Origin: Poriferisocius sp965200775
Lineage (GTDB): Bacteria; Actinomycetota; Acidimicrobiia; Acidimicrobiales; Bin134
Length of the DNA stretch: 64,000 nt
Reading direction: 5' to 3'
NCBI GenBank assembly: GCA_965200775.1
Contig: OZ241383.1
Location: 1,612,001 to 1,676,000 of the forward strand
In this document: one piece after another, positions 61,395-64,000 of the stretch
How the letters are laid out: each line of letters starts with the position of its first letter
How positions within the stretch are numbered: the first letter of the stretch is position 1
Notes under the pieces: model-generated
What the model was told of the DNA's origin: nothing
What the model saw: the letters and a program-made list of their open reading frames with translations, nothing else
Databases searched by the model: none
Position numbers and translations under genes: made by a program

Positions 61395-61727
61395 TCAGCT
61401 TCCGGAATCGGCTGTGATGGCCGTGATCCGGATGCGGGACTTGCGCTGGCGATGACCCCACCGCCGGCGCTGGTTGCTCTTGTTCTTGTAGGTGAACCCG
61501 TGAATCTTTGCGTCCTTTACCGAGTCCACCACCGTGGCGATGACCCGAGCCTGGCTGAGCGGGCCTGGAGCGGCCACCACCGAGGCGCCGTCCACCAGTA
61601 GCACCGGGGTCAGCTCCACCTCGGCGCCGGGATCACCCAGCAGCTCGACATCGAGGGTCTGACCCTCTTCCACTCTGTACTGTTTTCCGCCGGTGCGGAT
61701 GACGGCATACACCTGCTTGCGCCTCAC
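61395..61727 (-). CDS. rplU: Ribosomal protein L21
   Basis: A 110-residue large-subunit protein. Typical sequence: YAVIRTGGKQYRVEEGQTL, VVDSVKDAKIHGFTYKNKS, RRRWGHRQRKSRIRI. GTG start at 61727. TAGGAT at 61773-61778 on the minus strand may be its -10, giving a leader of about 40 bases. It begins the rplU-rpmA-obgE-proB operon. Confidence 0.96.
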   Translation of the reverse strand: MRRKQVYAVIRTGGKQYRVEEGQTLDVELLGDPGAEVELTPVLLVDGASVVAAPGPLSQARVIATVVDSVKDAKIHGFTYKNKSNQRRRWGHRQRKSRIRITAITADSGS

Positions 61728-61772
61728 TCACTGATTGTCGAACCAACCCGGGCCGACAGGTACCAACCCGCA

Positions 61773-61778
61773 ATCCTA
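61773..61778 (-). promoter_or_regulatory. Possible -10 of the rplU operon
   Basis: TAGGAT lies in the 149-base gap between rne and rplU. It would give a short leader of about 40 bases. No clear -35 is visible. Confidence 0.35.
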
Positions 61779-61876
61779 GACGACTCCGTACCCGCCGACC
61801 CCAACCGTTAACCCTGGGCCGAACCTTCAAACCGGCAAACGGCAGCCGGCTATCCCAAACCCTTGCTCGCGGAGCC

Positions 61877-63568
61877 CTAACCCTTGCCCAGGAGCTTGGT
61901 GTCGAGCTCCAGTCCCCGACCGTCGCAGGTCGGGCAGGTTGACGAGCACGACTCCAAGAGACCCTGGCCAATGCGCTTGCGGGTCATCTCCACCAACCCC
62001 AGATCGGAGATGTCAAGCACCTGGGTCCGGGTCTTGTCCCACGCCAGGGATTCCCGGAACGCCTTCATGACCTCCTCGCGGTTGCCCCGCTTCTCCATGT
62101 CCACGAAGTCGATCACGATGATGCCGCCGATGTCGCGCAGGCGAAGCTGGCGGGGGATCTCCCGTGCTGCCTCCAGGTTGTTGACGAACACGGTCTCCTC
62201 CAGGTTGGAGTCGCCGACGTTCTTGCCGGTGTTCACGTCGATCACGGTAAGGGCTTCGGTGTTCTCGATGATGAGAGAACCTCCGCCGGGGAGCCACACC
62301 TTCTTGTCCAGTGCCTTCACGAACTGCTCGTGTACGTGGTGGCGTTCGAGCAGACCGAGGTGCTCGCTGTCGGCGTCGTAGTACTGGAGCCTCTCTACCA
62401 GCTCGGGGGCCACGCTGGACACGTAGTCGTGGACCTCGTCGAACAACCGGCGGTCGTCGATGTGAACCGAGCGGAAGTCTTGGTTGAACTCCTCCCGGAT
62501 GACCCTGACGGCCATTTCGGGCTCCCGGTAGAGCAGCCCGGGAACCTGGAGCCGGGGAGCGAGGGCGTCGATCTGCTCCCACTGGTAAAGCAGCCGTCGC
62601 ACGTCACGCTCGAGCTCCTCGGCGGTTATGTTCTGCGCCGCGGTGCGCACGATGATCCCGTGCTCGGCGGGCTTGCAGCGGTCCAGCACCTTGCGGAGCC
62701 GCTTGCGTTCCTTGTCGGGAAGCCGCTTGGAGATTCCATAGGTTTTGGAGTTGGGCACCAGCACCACGAAACGGCCGGGCAGCGACACCTCCTGGGTGAG
62801 GCGGGCCCCCTTGTGGGCTATGGGGTTCTTGGTGACCTGGCACATGATGGTCTGGCGGGCTTCGAGGAGGTTCTCGATACGGGGGGCACCTCCCGAGGTC
62901 TCCACATCGTCGGGGTCGAACACCACATCGCCCCGGTACAGCACGGCGTTCTTGGGAGTGCCAATGTCCACGAACGCCGCCTCCATGCCGGGCAGCACGT
63001 TTTGCACCCGCCCCATGTAGATGTTGCCGTGAATCTCGGTGATGTCGTCAGCGGGGCGTGAGACGTAGTGCTCAATCAGGGCCCGGCCCTCGACCACAGC
63101 AATCTGGGTGGCGTCAGGACGGACCTGCACCAGCATCATGTAACGGCCCACCGGGCGACCCTTGCGGCGGCGGCCCCGGCGGCTCTCCAGGGTCTTCTCG
63201 TCCAGCTCCACCGGACCATCGGAGACCTGGTGTTCGACCGGCTGGACCGGGCGGTTGCCGCCCCCGCGTCCCCGCCCACCACGGCGGCGGCGACGCTTGC
63301 GCCCCGAACCGGTGTTGTTGCCACCGGAGTTGTTGCCCGCGGAACCCTGGCCACCGGAACCCGAGCCCCGGTTGGCGGCAGACCCGCGGTCGTTCTGGCC
63401 CGGGGCGGGGCGGGAATCCCCGATCTTGGGCTTGGAATCCGGGGCGGGGCGGGAATCCCCGATCTTGGGCTTGGAATCCGGGGCGGGGCGGGAATCCCCG
63501 ATCTTGGGGCGCTGCCGGTTAGATCCGTCGTCGGACCGCTTGACGGTCCGCTCCACTGAGTCGGTCAT
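61877..63568 (-). CDS. rne: Ribonuclease E/G family protein
   Basis: A 563-residue endoribonuclease. The N-terminal 110 residues are disordered, with three repeats of PKIGDSRPAPDSK followed by Gly/Asn/Arg-rich sequence (GRKRRRRRGGRGRGGG) that may bind RNA. An S1 domain (GNIYMGRVQNVLPGMEAAFV) and the catalytic domain follow, with Asp residues in LTVIDVNTGKN and IIVIDFVDM, and a zinc-link CPTCDGRG near the end. AAAGGA lies before the ATG. No C-terminal scaffold like that of E. coli RNase E is present. Confidence 0.95.
   Translation of the reverse strand: MTDSVERTVKRSDDGSNRQRPKIGDSRPAPDSKPKIGDSRPAPDSKPKIGDSRPAPGQNDRGSAANRGSGSGGQGSAGNNSGGNNTGSGRKRRRRRGGRGRGGGNRPVQPVEHQVSDGPVELDEKTLESRRGRRRKGRPVGRYMMLVQVRPDATQIAVVEGRALIEHYVSRPADDITEIHGNIYMGRVQNVLPGMEAAFVDIGTPKNAVLYRGDVVFDPDDVETSGGAPRIENLLEARQTIMCQVTKNPIAHKGARLTQEVSLPGRFVVLVPNSKTYGISKRLPDKERKRLRKVLDRCKPAEHGIIVRTAAQNITAEELERDVRRLLYQWEQIDALAPRLQVPGLLYREPEMAVRVIREEFNQDFRSVHIDDRRLFDEVHDYVSSVAPELVERLQYYDADSEHLGLLERHHVHEQFVKALDKKVWLPGGGSLIIENTEALTVIDVNTGKNVGDSNLEETVFVNNLEAAREIPRQLRLRDIGGIIVIDFVDMEKRGNREEVMKAFRESLAWDKTRTQVLDISDLGLVEMTRKRIGQGLLESCSSTCPTCDGRGLELDTKLLGKG
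63401..63508 (-). repeat. 39-bp tandem repeat inside rne
   Basis: Two full copies and one 30-base partial copy of a 39-bp unit encode 13 residues each, PKIGDSRPAPDSK. The period is a multiple of three, so copy-number change would keep the frame. Confidence 0.95.
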
Positions 63569-63583
63569 GGAATTGGTCCTTTC

Positions 63584-64000
63584 TCATTGCACACCTTCCA
63601 AGGTGTGCAGAGCAGGGGCTGCGCCGACCTCAAGCGGCTCCATGCGGGCGCCATCCTGCTCAATCCATTGACGAGTGCGTCGAACCAGCACCGGGCGGTA
63701 CACAGGCTCGGTCACGGCCAGAAGCTCGGACGGACGCGCCGTCCGAGGTTGAGTTCCCAAAGTGGCCAGGAGGCGAACCCCCCGGCTGGTGGGTTCCCCA
63801 ACCTCCAGGGCATGCACCTGAGGGGCTAGGTCTTCGGTGATCTTCTGGCCCTTACGTTCTCGCGTAATCACAAGTCTAGCCGCGCCCAGTACCCGATCCA
63901 CCCATCGGGCGACCTCGTCGACGCCCACCCCGGCCAGCTCGATGTCCCAGTCGCACCGGGTTACCGCCTGCTGCAACGACATCGTGCCCGGTTGCAGCAC
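63584..64000 (-). CDS. TIGR03936/DUF2344 family protein (5' end outside window)
   Basis: The last 138 residues of a DUF2344-like protein that normally accompanies a radical SAM protein and rne. Visible features: CDWDIELAGVG, LAPQVHALEVGEPTSRGVRLLATLGTQPRTARPSELL, VRRTRQWIEQDG. The frame is open at the window edge. Its stop lies 15 bases before the rne start, so it is co-transcribed with rne. The domain name is by pattern and context. Confidence 0.75.
   Translation of the reverse strand: MLQPGTMSLQQAVTRCDWDIELAGVGVDEVARWVDRVLGAARLVITRERKGQKITEDLAPQVHALEVGEPTSRGVRLLATLGTQPRTARPSELLAVTEPVYRPVLVRRTRQWIEQDGARMEPLEVGAAPALHTLEGVQ
63588..63609 (-). promoter_or_regulatory. Perfect hairpin just upstream of rne
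   Basis: TGCACACCTT (63588-63597) and AAGGTGTGCA (63600-63609) form a 10-bp stem with a 2-base loop. It lies in the last codons of the upstream gene, 20 bases before the rne start. It could be an RNA processing or autoregulatory site. Confidence 0.6.

Noticed and set aside
63401..63508. Regularly spaced repeats that could suggest a CRISPR array.
   Set aside because: The 39-bp units are contiguous with no spacers, keep the reading frame of rne and encode a 13-residue peptide repeat.
1..64000. Search for tRNA, rRNA, insertion sequences, integrases and att sites.
   Set aside because: I saw no cloverleaf with a GTTCRANNC arm, no rRNA-like sequence, and no transposase or integrase frame; the window looks like stable chromosome.

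Overview
The window is a G+C-rich (about two thirds G+C by eye), densely packed bacterial chromosome segment. Its gene content points to an actinobacterium, most likely of the class Acidimicrobiia. The markers are NucS mismatch endonuclease, a WhiB regulator, a mycothiol S-conjugate amidase (Mca), a coenzyme F420-type luciferase-like oxidoreductase, class II DAHP synthase and the rne-rplU-rpmA-obgE-proB group. Many start codons are GTG, and many genes have a TANNNT box 6-9 bases before the start codon, which suggests leaderless transcripts. I see no rRNA, tRNA, insertion sequence, prophage or CRISPR array.

Layout. Positions 1-16 kb hold accessory lipid and CoA metabolism: short-chain dehydrogenases (SDRs), a pair of family III CoA-transferases, two acyl-CoA synthetases, a P450, an enoyl-CoA hydratase, a DHA2 drug exporter, an alkylguanine-DNA methyltransferase and an aminoglycoside-phosphotransferase-like kinase. 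Positions 16-21.4 kb are a sulfate uptake and activation block: an SLC13-type permease, divergent from a fused ATP sulfurylase/APS kinase and two CysQ-like phosphatases. Positions 21.5-27.5 kb carry nucS, a VanW-family envelope protein, an SDR, a PAP2 phosphatase, a methyltransferase fused to a mismatch uracil glycosylase, and an AbrB/PIN toxin-antitoxin pair. Positions 28.6-32.2 kb are a polyhydroxyalkanoate module (synthase, phasin-like protein, 3-hydroxybutyryl-CoA dehydrogenase, XRE regulator). Positions 32.3-44.7 kb are mixed: thermonuclease lipoprotein, YdjC-like protein, mca, esterase, whiB, exporter, a frameshifted ion channel, a nuclease-like stress protein, cupin and TrpB2. Positions 44.9-52.1 kb contain rsfS, an LCP/LytR_C protein, nadD, a sigma-70 factor, aroG and the second half of sulfate assimilation (sulfite reductase, APS reductase). 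Positions 53-64 kb end in CoxE-like/MoxR, proA, murJ, proB, obgE, rpmA, rplU, rne and a DUF2344 protein.

Sulfate assimilation is complete across two loci: uptake, ATP sulfurylase plus APS kinase and PAP disposal at 16-21 kb, and APS reduction and sulfite reduction at 49.7-52.1 kb. The most distinctive features are the methyltransferase-glycosylase fusion, several family members that have lost catalytic residues (a CoA-transferase, an acyl-CoA synthetase and a YdjC-like deacetylase), about 40-bp tandem duplications sitting exactly on gene starts or ends, and palindromes overlapping the promoters of the PHA and toxin-antitoxin operons.
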